64,000 nt of DNA. It comes from Cystobasidiopsis lactophilus. Taxonomy: Eukaryota > Basidiomycota > Agaricostilbomycetes > Agaricostilbales > Chionosphaeraceae. Position numbers and translations under genes: made by a program. Below are positions 43,358 through 53,275 of the stretch, piece after piece; position 1 is the first letter of the stretch; each line of letters opens with the position of its first letter. Below the pieces are notes generated by a model. It saw nothing but the letters and a program-made list of their open reading frames with translations, searched no databases and had not been told where the DNA came from. Location: positions 310,001-374,000 of the forward strand of contig BCIO01000001.1 of NCBI GenBank assembly GCA_001599975.1. Direction: 5' to 3'.

Positions 43358-44078
43358 ATGCCGTCCCCCAGCTCCGTGCGTTGCGCTCTATAGCTTTTGG
43401 CAGGCGCTGACAAGATCTCCCCCAAGCAGAAGGCCCAGTCGCCCGCCGAGGTGCTGGACATCACCAACGTTGATCCGGCTGTGATTGATATGGACACGCT
43501 AGGCCAGCTGCTGGACATGTGCGTGGCCTTGCTCCCAGCATCAAGCAAGGTACACTAGCTGATTCGTGAGACTTTGGCGCCGCAGGGACGACGATGAGAC
43601 GCACTCGTTCTCCAAACCGCTCATCGAGGACTACATCCAGCAGGCCGACGCTACTTTGCTCGAGATAGAAGGCCAGCTGTGCGTTTGAACTCCTTAACAG
43701 TATCGCATGTGATCGATTGGCTGATGCTTGGAGAAATCTTGGACTTACAGAACACTCGATGACCAGTCCAAAGCCACCCGGCTCGCCTTCCTGTCTGCCA
43801 AAGGCCACTTCCTCAAAGGTCCGTGCTCCCTACCTATCTACAGCCTATGATTCCAGCTCAATGCGGTCCATCGAGCAGGCTCATCGGCCGCTCTGGGCGT
43901 GAACCAAGTGCGCGACTCGTGCGAGAGCCTGCAGAACCTGGGCAAGTGCCGGGACGAGAAGGGGGACAAAACCCTGGCCGAGGACGAAGCTTGGACCCGC
44001 GTGGTCGAGCTGCTGCCCCGCCTGCGCGCAGAGCACGAGAAGTCGAGCAGGTGGCTGAGTGCTTTGTCTGGGTCGTGA
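43358..44078 (+). CDS. YPD1: Histidine-containing phosphotransfer protein YPD1
   Basis: The protein core reads VIDMDTLGQLLDM, DDDETHSFSKPLIEDYIQQA, DATLLEIEGQL, TLDDQSKATRLAFLSAKGHF, LKGSSAALGVNQVRDSCESL, QNLGKCRDEKGD and a final helix. The HPt helix GHFLKGSSAALG carries the phospho-accepting His with the conserved Lys and Gly-Ser-Ser after it. Ypd1 passes phosphate from hybrid histidine kinases to the regulators Ssk1 and Skn7 in osmotic and oxidative stress. Introns: about 43517-43587, about 43680-43750, and 43819-43879 (acceptor ATCGAGCAG). The N-terminal exon is not settled: MPSPSS at 43358 needs an intron whose phase I cannot match to ADKISPKQKAQSPAEVLDIT, so a Met at about 43490 or another first exon is possible. 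Length near 150 residues is typical. Confidence 0.88.
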
Positions 44079-45228
44079 TGTCCTACAAGGTGCGCTTTGG
44101 ACCTTGCATCTTTGGTCTTTTTAGAAAGACTAAAGTTCCAGGTGGTCGTCCGGGCTCAGAGCATACATCGGGCCCGCCGCCTCCGCGTCAAAAGATGGTC
44201 ACCTTTTCCCTACAAGATTTTTGCTTTTTAGACGCCTTAACCCGCCTTGTTTTACCCACGCATCCCCTCGCACACTCTTCACCCTCCCCGTCCACACTTG
44301 TCCAGTCTTTCTTTTTCGCCCTTGCAAAACAATTCAGTGTTGACGACCTTCAAAAGTTCCCCCCATGCCAACCTTTACCCCCCTTCCCTTTGGGCCTTCG
44401 CCTTGGCCATCTGCACCAGCGCCTGGCAGCAAGCAAGGAGGGGTGTACAGGCCAAGTGAAATTGTACATAGAGCCAAAAAACCCCGCGAGAGCGCTGTTC
44501 GTCGCCGGGCAAATTGAGCTCCTAGCTAATACTGCTTTTGAGTAATCGCCTTCCTTGCCTTTGTTCTTTCAACCTTGGCTCTGCGTGCGCACAGCAAGAC
44601 GCTTGAGAAGATTTGCTGTTTTTTGCCACCACTCGCTACGCGGAATCTGACGGTCGACCTCATGGGATGGAGGGGGTTTGCTCCGCTCCAATTCTCTTGC
44701 ACCTCATTTCTAGAAAGAGTCTCTATCTTCACCATGCCATACCTGTGGATCGAGGCCAGCCTGGATGCTCAGTGCCCGCTGTTCGCTTGCTTTCTGCCGG
44801 CCAGCTGTGACTGCTTGCTTAGCCTTCGCTTGCCTTTCTTCTTGTTTGAATCTTCTTTGTATTCGATTTGACTCGCAGTGGTGACCGAGCAAGAGCTGCC
44901 CGCTTAGCCTGCGCCAGCGTGAAAGCCCAGATTCAGTGCACTTTGGCTTGGTTGAGCCAAGCTCAATGGCAGCTCATAGAGTCTATGCGTTGAGACCCAG
45001 CTGGCGCTTTCTCCGTCCCAGTCTACCTCCTCTCAGACTACTAAGAGAGAGGTATGCACAAAGGCGCAGCGAAGGTCGTTCTCGTCTTTGAATCCTGTCC
45101 ACGCGTGCCAGCTGAGCTATCTTGTCCTTGGACCACCCTCCGAGCCTGGCTGAGACTTCGCCAGGACATCAGGCGTATTAAGCGTTGCTCTCGCTCACAA
45201 GCTCTTCTGCCCGCCAATTGATTCCGAG
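44079..45228. other. Region without a supported gene downstream of YPD1
   Basis: About 1.15 kb. It holds long pyrimidine-rich tracts (about 44180-44430 and 44560-44880) and short open frames on both strands that lack signal peptides, domains or good splice patterns. The proximal part is probably YPD1 3' untranslated sequence and the distal part the promoter of the helical-family gene that follows. No RNA gene was recognised. Confidence 0.4.
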
Positions 45229-46606
45229 ATGACGGGTAGGTTCCTTTTGCAATTCTCGTGCGGCCGAGAGCAAGCGCTCAAGCGCAATCATTCGGGAACT
45301 CGAGAAGGTCCGACATCTCATCCAGATTCTGTAAACCGGACTGAGTCGGGCCGTAAAAGCTTACTGTCAAGCGCCTTGGTAGGCGATGAATTCAGCAATG
45401 AAGCGGCGGCCCTCCAACATCAAGCTGAAAAGATACATGGTCAGCTCTTACTACGCACTGGTACAATTGACTACTGCTGAATGGCCTTCCTGTATGGCAG
45501 AGGTAGCGCTCGAACTACTCATCCTCCATGAGGTCGGTTCATTCTTTACTGACTGAGCTTCTGCGGCTTCATCGTCTTTGAAGGAGCTGCTCAAGCTCTA
45601 CCGTTGCCTCCGTACTACTCTACTTCACGACCCTACCAAGGCTGAGGGGGCAGTGCGCCCTGTGCAAGCTCTAATTTCAAAGGTAGGAGTCAGCTTTATC
45701 CCGAACGCTGCTTATAACGACAGGATCTAGATCCATCTGGCAATAAACACGCACTCCTCTACTTTTTCAAGGTCCAATCATGCCGAGGAAAAGTCGAGGA
45801 CATTGGCAGAGCGCTTCATGGTCGGCGTGCGTGTGCCATCTGGCTTTCGTCTACAAGCTCGTGGTCAATAGCCTTTGGCAGATGGCGTCCTGTGTGGCCA
45901 AATGCGTGCAACCTTTCCAAGGAACCCAGCGCCTCTGGTTGCTCGAATATGCTGAGGCGGTGAACGCAGCCACCGCCAAGCTCCGGAATGCCCTATCACA
46001 GTTCGACAAGGAAGCTTATGCTTTCCAGAGGCAGGTTGAACTTGCATCGTGTATGTCCAAGTACTTGGTCCGCATGTTTTGACCGAATATCTCTGCAGAC
46101 AGCAGCGCCCTTCGCCAAATGACGATTCCAGCACTCTACACAGTGGGTGTCTTCCCATCTGCACTCAGCAAGGGTATAAATGGACTGCAGGATTTGCATT
46201 GGCTCGTTCCGGCTCACACCGCGGAGGCCGCTCGGCAGCGCGGCGCTTCGGTGGCGCAGAAAGTCATCCTTGTGAGCCTGCACCCGAAATCCATTCACGA
46301 AACTGATGACAGACACAGGTTGAAAACAAGCTTCCCTCTGGCAGCAATACCGTGGACAGGGATCTAGCAAAGGCCTTTTTGTCGAATGTCAGTCTCGTTT
46401 GGCTTTGATCTGCGCTCTGGCAAGCTGACGTTGAAGGCTTGCAGTTGTTGGCACAATTGAAAGCTTTTGAGAGCCTTTCGGATGCTTCTAGGTTCTGGTT
46501 GCGGAAGTACGAGAATGTGGTGAGCCAGGCGAACGAAGACACCAAAGTTGCCATCGCAAACCCTTGGCCCTTGCGCGGCCTGTTTCGAGATCCTCGTGAA
46601 AGTTAG
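45229..46606 (+). CDS. Unrecognised helical family, member 2
   Basis: Exons read, in order: SALVGDEFSNEAAALQHQAE (near 45390); MAEVALELLILHE; ELLKLYRCLRTTLLHDPTKA, EGAVRPVQALISK; IHLAINTHSSTFSRSNHAEE; SLWQMASCVAKCVQPFQGTQ, RLWLLEYAEAVNAATAKLRN, ALSQFDKEAYAFQRQVELAS; SALRQMTIPALYTVGVFPSA; VENKLPSGSNTVDRDLAKAF; LLAQLKAFESLSDASRFWLR, KYENVVSQANEDTKVAIANP and a stop at 46604-46606. The block LLEYAEAVNAATAKLRNALS matches YLEAVAYLDG-LEKSVDAFVK of member 1 in position and pattern. Mostly alpha-helical, no signal peptide, no known domain. The first exon (start at 45229) is the least sure part. Its 3' end converges with the LysM/GH23 gene. Confidence 0.5.
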
Positions 46607-47008
46607 AGGCCGCGGCACGCTCACTGGTGGCTTTGGGGACAAGCGAGCCTAACTCGTCGAGCGGTTCCGAATTGCAAAGCTGCTTCCCTATCTTCCCTCC
46701 TCTTGAATCCCCAAATGAATGACAAGGCCCTTTACAAGTACCTAGGAAGAAAACAGACGCAATGATGATGACGGGAGGGATGGGAACGATGTGAAAAGAT
46801 GAAGTATCGAAAATGAGAGGGTATCGCAAAAAAAAGATGTTCGTTCCCCTCGTTTGATTCGTCAAAAGTTGTAAAAGGTCGTGAGCCGGCACGAGAAGTC
46901 GAAAAAAGAAGTGTGTATGTTGTTCCTCCCTCTCTTGTGGGTTTGTTGATCGTGGCGTGAAAGTGAAGGGGTTCGTAAAAAGTGGCGTCAACAAAGGCCG
47001 GGCCAAGC

Positions 47009-48529
47009 TTAGTAGTTCGGGCAGTCCTTCAGGTTGCTGTGAACAGACGCCAAATACAGTCAGAGACCACTCATGGACTGCGTATTCGACAAGAGCGCTC
47101 ACTCGTAGAACTTCAAAGTCTGGCCGTCGACCCCGACAAGATACCCATTAAAAAATTGGTTAAGGTAGTCCAGGTTGTTTTGGCCTGCGTAGATGCGAAT
47201 CAGTCAGGCCGCCTTCATCAAAAAAGGCAAAGGGGAGCGCACAATTGCAGCACATGCCGGGCGCAGCTTGGGCGGTGGCATCATCGAATGTCATGCCAGG
47301 GAACCAGCCTGCAGAACCGATCAGTCTTCATAGACTAAGAGCAAAGCGGGCAACTTGCCGTTATAGGCGCCGACCGCGCGCAGGGGGTTGTTGCCGTTGG
47401 CGGCCAGCGTGTCCTTGAAGTACGAAGCCGCCGTGTTGACGTTGTAAGTGGGGTCGTTGCAGTTGCCATTGGGAGCCGAGCCGCACTTGTCAGAGGTGAT
47501 CCTGCAAAGACTTGGTCAGAAAATGAAAGCCAGACAAAAGGGCGAAGGGAACGAACTGCATGAGGCCGTACGCAGCGCCGTCGTCGCCGGACGCGTTGGG
47601 GTTGCAGGACGACTCTTGCATGGCGAAGCTCATGAGCAAGATGGGGGGCAGGCCGTACTTGTCGCCGGCGGCCTGGAAGATGTCCTTGTACTGCTGGCAC
47701 TGGGCGAACAAGGGCAGGTCGCCAATCTCGGAGAGCTCCTTGTAGACGATCTGGTCCATGGTGACGGTGGGAGGGGTCCAGCCGGCCGACTTGTCCGAGG
47801 TGGAGATGCCGCAGTTGAGCCACTCGAGCGCGCCGTTGACGCCGCCCGAGCTGGACGCCGTGCGGGACGGGTCCGAGTTGCCGCAGACGGGGTCCATGAG
47901 CTTCAAGAGGCCGCTGCCAGACGCGCTGCCGGTGGAGGTGGCTTTCGCGGCCGAGGACGAGGTCTTTGACTTTTTGGTGGTGGTCGCCGTCGCGGCGGCG
48001 GGGGCTTGGGTGGCCGACTTGGTCTTGCAAGAGGGCGTCTTGGAGGCGAGGGCGCCATTGGTGGACGTGTGCTCGTCAATCGTATCCCTGTGCAAGTGGT
48101 GATCGCTCGTCAGCCACATCACGAAAGCGGTGGAGAGAGGGTCGTGCTTACACGCAGTACCAAGAACCCATCTCCAAGTTGCTGCAAGCCGCGTCCAACG
48201 AAGGATTCAAGTCGCTGTGTCGACATCGTTAAAAATAAGCATGGGCCGAAACGAAGGCAAGCAAGAACGCACAGGAAATCGGCCAAGATCAGTCCCGGGC
48301 TGACGGTGATCAGGCTATAGCATGAGTCGCCCGACTTGGGGGTGGCCCAGAGGGTGCAGCCTTCGTCAGAGGTGGCCGAGCCAGCGGCGAGGCCCGAGGC
48401 GGGCTGGGAGGTGGCCAGGTTTTGGCGCTTGGCGTGCCGGCGACGCTGGGGGCCTGCGTGGCGGGCGGAGGGGAAGGCGCTGGCCAAAGCAGCGGCCGAG
48501 GCGAGCAAGAACAAAGCAGAGTGAACCAT
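47009..48529 (-). CDS. Secreted LysM plus transglycosylase/lysozyme-like (GH23) protein
   Basis: Signal peptide MVHSALFLLASAAALASAFP, a basic pro-region ending KRQ (Kex2-like site), then one LysM domain: CTLWATPKSGDSCYSLITVS, then DLNPSLDAACSNLEMGSWYC across an intron. A Ser/Thr/Lys-rich linker leads to a transglycosylase-like domain: GGVNGALEWLNCGIST, WTPPTVTMDQIVYKELSEIG, YGLPPILLMSFAMQESSCNP, NASGDDGAAYGLMQF, DPTYNVNTAASYFKDTLAAN, NPLRAVGAYNG, WFPGMTF and the tail NNLDYLNQFFNGYLVGVDGQ, ending CPNY. The Glu in SFAMQESSC is the expected catalytic acid and AYGLMQF the second signature. LysM binds chitin or peptidoglycan; SLT/GH23 domains cleave peptidoglycan. One intron (47309-47358) uses a GC donor. 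Stop at 47009 assumes the last splice (donor GTGAGC at about 47098). Confidence 0.85.
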
Positions 48530-49261
48530 GTCGAATGGTGTTGGTGAACCGTCAAGGTGTAGTGAGCAGAAAATTTAATTGAGGAGTGCGGCAGGAGATG
48601 GCGCGCTTGGTGGCTGGCTGCTCTGTGTCCTCGCGTCAAAAAGGCAAACACTGGTCAACAGCGATGCGGCGGTGTGTAAAGACAGTATTAAGAGCTGGTG
48701 GAACCGAAAAGCCAAAGGAGAGGGCCGAGTGTGCGAGAAGAAAGGGGCGAGGAAGATGGGGCCCGCGGGAAGCACGGACCAAGCTTTGGCTATCGATGTC
48801 AAGAGAAAAATGAATGTGAGAGGCTCCTTGGGAGCTTAGTCGTCAACGAGAAACGCGTTAAAAAGGTGGAAAAGGGACCGTCAAGGTTTGGATGAATGGG
48901 TCCAACCCAGTGAGTGGGCGCTCCAACGGTTTTATTCTTGGCGCACGCTGCCCGGGGAGAGCCATGACGGAGTGATCGGCCTGCTCAGGCGCGGCTATTT
49001 GGCGCTTTGCTATTGCAAGATTGGATTTGGGAGCATCGACAAGCAGCAGGAGAGCGGAAAGGGGCAGAAGAGTGGGTGGCAAATTTCAAAGTCGCGTCTC
49101 TGAGAGCGCTTGGCCAGCTAGTCTGGGTCTATCACTACGCCAGGTGGATGAAGGACATAACAAGAGCAATGGGAAGAAGACATGAAGGCGGCATTAGGTC
49201 GGCAGAGGGCTTTGACACAGTGCCTCCGTCCAGCGGAAGGCGGAACAGGGCAGGGCGTCAA
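48530..49261. promoter_or_regulatory. Upstream region of the LysM/GH23 gene
   Basis: About 730 bp between the start of the LysM/GH23 gene and the end of helical-family member 3. Frames here are Lys/Gly-rich and lack domains. The first 70 bp before the LysM start form its leader (AT-rich TTTAATT at about 48570). No other feature seen. Confidence 0.4.
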
Positions 49262-50653
49262 TCACAGGGACCGGCTGGAGAAGCGCTCTTCCACTTTGGG
49301 TCTGTAGTCGGCTGGAACATGTTGGGAACCCTCGTGAGGAGCCATGCGGAAGGTGCCGGCGAAGTTTTCGAGGTTGTTGTGGGCTCGCTGGAAGGAGTGG
49401 AATATGAGGGTGAACTCTTTGACGGCTGGCTTGGCCTGGACCACCATTGTGATGAGTTAGGACTCGATGTACAGAGGGAAAGACCTTACAGCTTCGACGT
49501 AGGCCGAGGCTTCGATGCACTGTCGCTTGAGCTTGGGGTCCGTCCTATTGTACAGCCTGAACCAGTCGTTCAGCAGCGCCGGAAACTGATCGTCCACCGG
49601 ATGTCAATGTAATTCTAGCAGTAAAGGTGAAGGCCCTACCCTCTCCAAGCTGCGCAGCCAATCGTTGTACTCCCTGAGCACAAGCTGGGGATTCTTCGGG
49701 CGGCCGTAGCTCATGACTGCCAAGGGAACCTAAGGTATCTCAAGCTCAGGGCTCCATTCACAACTTGTTATGAAACCATAAAGACGACTCACTTCGTCGA
49801 GCCTCCTCAGATTGGCCTGGAAGGCTGCTTTGACATCGGCGGCCTTGCTTCCCGGCTCGCAGGGCGTGTCTGAACGCATTATCAGCACAGGGGACATCAA
49901 CATGGACGATGAGATCTCATACCAAGCACCGATTTGACCAAAGCGCGAAACGAAGGGCCGAGGGTCTTGCCGGCCGCTCGAGCGCGAGACCACATCTCCA
50001 CCGTCTCGCGCTTCTCCGCCAGCTCGGCCAGCCTGGGATAGCAAAGGCAGTCTTTAAGAAGAAGGTCGCGGGCATTTCCGATGCTGACGTTGTTGGCAGC
50101 CTGCAGAGTTGGATCGGTGGCCTCCAACTCCAAAAGCTGCGGCAGATAGCCCAGAACCACGTTGACCTAGGTAGCAGATGAGTGGTAAGGTTTGGCATGC
50201 TATCTAAGAAAGGAATAAGAGACTTGCAGACTCGAAGTAGGCGGTCAGGGTAGGAGCAGCAGGTTTATGGCCGACAAGCTGGGCGCGCCTGAGCTGATGG
50301 TTCTGTGGGCTGCGATGTAAGAACTCACTGAAGAGACAGAGGACATGGCTTCATTGATCTGATTGATCAACCCACTGCGGTCTGAGTTCTCGTCTGGCGC
50401 AATGGCCGCGATCGACTGCCAGGAGGATGAGACAAGCCCACGTCGTCAAGGTCGACTGAAGACTTACACGATGGGCAGACCCCAGCAAAGGCATCATATC
50501 TGCTCGAAGGCATAGATGAGCTTGGTGCTTCAAGTCAAAGAAATCCGACGGCTCGCCTGCGCGTGGTGTCATGACCTTGAGGTAGACGTCCTGGCGACGC
50601 TGGAGCACCGTGAAGTGCAAGGTAACAGCCTGAATGATGTCGTGAGAGAGCAT
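49262..50653 (-). CDS. Unrecognised helical family, member 3
   Basis: Starts MLSHDIIQAVTLHFTVLQRR, QDVYLKVMTPRAGEPSDFFD, LKHQAHLCLRADMMPLLGSA. Further exons: SIAAIAPDENSDRSGLINQI, NEAMSSVSS; RRAQLVGHKPAAPTLTAYFE; VNVVLGYLPQLLELEATDPT, LQAANNVSIGNARDLLLKDC, LCYPRLAELAEKRETVEMWS, RARAAGKTLGPSFRALVKSV; DTPCEPGSKAADVKAAFQAN; VPLAVMSYGRPKNPQLVLRE, YNDWLRSLERV; DDQFPALLNDWFRLYNRTDP; AKPAVKEFTLIFHSFQRAHN and a stop at 49262. Introns are 45-70 nt. It aligns along most of its length with member 4 (the LLxDCLxYPxL block and the next two exons), and its last two exons match member 1. Cytosolic, helical, no known domain. Function unknown. Confidence 0.6.
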
Positions 50654-50991
50654 GACGCGATGGCAGTTGGGAGAAAGAGAGGCAGGCAGGCAGGCAAGGC
50701 AGGCGAACAGGACAGACAGAAGGCGTCTGAGACTGGTTCTGGTTTGGGCAGGCAAAGGACAGAGCTGGACTGGGCGGTGCATGACAGTTACAGACTTGCA
50801 TACAAGGCTGAAGCAGTACAGAAGGCAATTCTGTTTGGGTGTTGGACAGAAGTGCGTTCTCGAAATTGAAGTCTGAGAAAGTAGAAGGGATTGCTGGCAA
50901 GGTGCTTCATTGTCGCTCTAGACAGGCCCGCAGATCCCTTATTGTCTTCAGTTCAACTGCCGGTGGACACAGGCTGACGAAAGCTCAAAGT
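50654..50991. other. Spacer between helical-family members 3 and 4
   Basis: About 340 bp forming the promoter of member 3 and the 3' flank of member 4. It includes a short (GGCA)n tract. Confidence 0.5.
50681..50704. repeat. (GGCA)n microsatellite
   Basis: A short imperfect run of GGCA units directly upstream of the start of helical-family member 3. Its small size and promoter position fit a simple slippage repeat. Confidence 0.8.
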
Positions 50992-52455
50992 CTAGCAGTG
51001 GAAGAAGCAGCCAGATGCAAATTCACCGCCCTTAGTCTGGCTGGTGGCGACAGAAGTGGTCCGGCCTGACAGTTCTGAGAGTGATGTACAGATGTCTTTC
51101 ATAAATACAAGACAATTGGGTCTATTCTTTGGCATGGCCTCGCTTGCCATGGGCAAGGCTTCACTCCAGTTCACTGGCGCAAATGAACCATGGTTGAGGC
51201 TTGATACCGGAGGACCCGGTCGTAGGCGCGAAAAAGATCATTAAGGGCAACCTCGACCTATACCTGCCTTCAGACTGGACCAATCAATCGAGCGAACTAG
51301 ACCCACTCGTTCAATGTGCACTGTGGCTTCAGCGACCTCTTGTAAAGTGAGGCCTTCCGGAATCAGATGGTCAGGGATCATAATAGACCAGTTTTTGAGG
51401 CTATCACGTAGCTGTGTGGCTGTCTAACATGAGCGGCTTACCACACCAGGAGAAGGGAAATGCTGCCTCACAGTTTTCAGCCGGTTCGCCCAGTCTGCCG
51501 GCCTGTGGGCCGCGGCATGCAGAGGGTCGGCCAAAATCTGCTGAAGATTTATTATGGAAGAGGCTGTTGTTCGACAACTATTACTCACTTGTTCGAGTTC
51601 GATGACCTCAGAACGGATAGTGCCCCTCAGAGCAACAGCGTCGCTTGCTTCAAGGTGGTCAAACCCTGTATGTAAGAATTAAGTAAACCAAAGGAGGTTT
51701 TGGAACATGCTCTTACGCTGACTGACGCCAACCACCTTGTGATACATCACGCTGTGGCTGGACTGGGCCGATCTCGCATTGGGCAACAAATCCCGCCATG
51801 TTTGAAGTCGAAGTAGCGTGGGATAGGCGAGGCATTCGTTGACGAGGAAGCTACAAACCAGGGGAATGTTTGTGTTGTTATAATCCGCAACGAGATGACC
51901 ATTGATTTGAAGATCGAGAAGCGACAAGATCCGAGAAAGCAAAGCCTCGATCTAAGACGGACTAGACAGTTCAGTCAAGGTCTTTTGCTTCCGTGAAATG
52001 GGTTTCGTACCAGTCTACAGTACTCGACGAGCCATTCTGTTCTCCTGGCAGCGTGTTTGAGCTGGTGCTCCCAAGCATTTAGCCGTATCCTTCGAGTCTC
52101 GTAAAACTCACTCCTTGGATTTCCGTACGCGCCGTTTCCACGTTGAAGCGGAAGCGAAGATGCCCAGCACTGATGTCCATGGCGCCAAGAGCCTAACGCG
52201 GCTATTAGTTTGGAGCCATGGTGCGGCGTTCGCTGAGAGTCTTACGAGATGAGCTCTATAAATTTGAGTCAAAAAACCTAGGAAAGAAAGGACCTCTCAG
52301 ACAGAGCATAGAGATGAATTGGTTCGAAGAAATGCCGCACCGCGAGTTTCCTCAGCATATGCAACGTACTGGCCCATGAGCCTTCTCAGCTCCACTTTGT
52401 CTTCTTCGATTGCACGAACGACGATTGCAGCGGCACCGGCAGACGCTTGGGCCAT
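50992..52455 (-). CDS. Unrecognised helical family, member 4
   Basis: Possible start MAQASAGAAAIVVRAIEEDK, VELRRLMGQYVAYAEETRGA at 52455. Further exons: MDISAGHLRFRFNVETARTE; AWEHQLKHAARRTEWLVEYC; IEALLSRILSLLDLQINGHL, VADYNNTNIPLVCSFLVNEC, LAYPTLLRLQTWRDLLPNAR; GFDHLEASDAVALRGTIRSE, VIELEQ; QILADPLHAAAHRPADWANR; LRDSLKNWSIMIPDHLIPEG, LTLQEVAEATVHIERV. The final exon (ALPMASEAMPKNRPNCLVFM) ends near 50992 and its frame is least sure. Alignment with member 3: LLxLxxxxxxxAxxNNxxI, then xCLxYPxLxxL, then 'VxGVS'/'VLG', and two following exons of the same length and phase. The two genes lie head-to-tail, so they are tandem duplicates. Confidence 0.5.
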
Positions 52456-53275
52456 GATGATATTCTCGTTGGTCCTCGGGTTGACTGCAGGGAGTCAATG
52501 AAGGTAGGAGCCGGCCGTGTTGGTGGGACGAGTTAGAGGAGAGGATGAGACGTGAGAGTCGCAACCATAGAAACAGACAGAAGCTGCCATACAGAAGCAG
52601 ACAGAAGCAGACCAAGCTCGACTGCATCTAGGCCGCCTAGGCACAGAGCCTTAGGTGCACGCCGAGTCAGCCGCTTCGTCGCACTTGAAAGAGCAATTAA
52701 GACAATCTTGCCCTTCATTCGCATCAAAAGCAACAAGAACAGCGAAGTGTGAAAGTGAAAGCCCCGGGACGATAGTCGTTCAGAACATCTTTCTGGCCTT
52801 TGCGAGTTGATGCGATGGACATCGGACTCTTCAAACATTTGCCAAAGGTCAACAAGCACTGGTCACACCGGCATTCGCACGGACTAGCAGCTCTAACAAG
52901 AGAGCCGCAAGAGTGCAGCTCGCTCTGATTTCACTTTCAAGACGAGCATCTCAAGCTGGCAGGGCTCTCCTTCCGTCAAGACAAAACCTCAACACAGGAG
53001 GGCAATAAGCAACAAAAGAATCCGTTCAAAAGGGGCGGTCGGTTCAGCTCAAAGTCGCGCGGCTCGAGACAAAGGTGGCAAAATGTGGAGTGGTGATGGT
53101 TTTGTTCTTTGAGAAGCCTTTGTTTATTTGAAAGAGAAAGAGAGAGAGAGTAATTATGCGTCAAGAGAAACAAAACCCCTAGCCCGTCTTCTTCTTTGGT
53201 GGTTAGAGTGGTTGATGGTTGAGAGTCGGAAAGCTATCCTTCTACAAGTCCCTTCCTTAAAAGTTGTTGGTGTGT
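52456..53275. other. Region between helical-family member 4 and porin
   Basis: About 820 bp. Nothing coding is supported. It holds short AGAAGCAGACAG direct repeats at about 52575-52612 and a GA tract near 53131-53150. It serves as the 5' flank of member 4 and the 3' flank of the porin gene. Confidence 0.4.
53131..53150. repeat. (GA)n microsatellite
   Basis: AAAGAGAAAG followed by five GA-type units, in the 3' flank of the porin gene. A simple repeat with no sign of function. Confidence 0.8.

Noticed and set aside
43823-44545. Plus-strand 240-residue frame over the last YPD1 exon
   Set aside because: Overlaps the HPt exon in another frame and has no recognisable domain.
52552-52859. Frames over the AGAAGCAGACAG repeats
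   Set aside because: Simple direct repeats; no conserved protein pattern on either strand.
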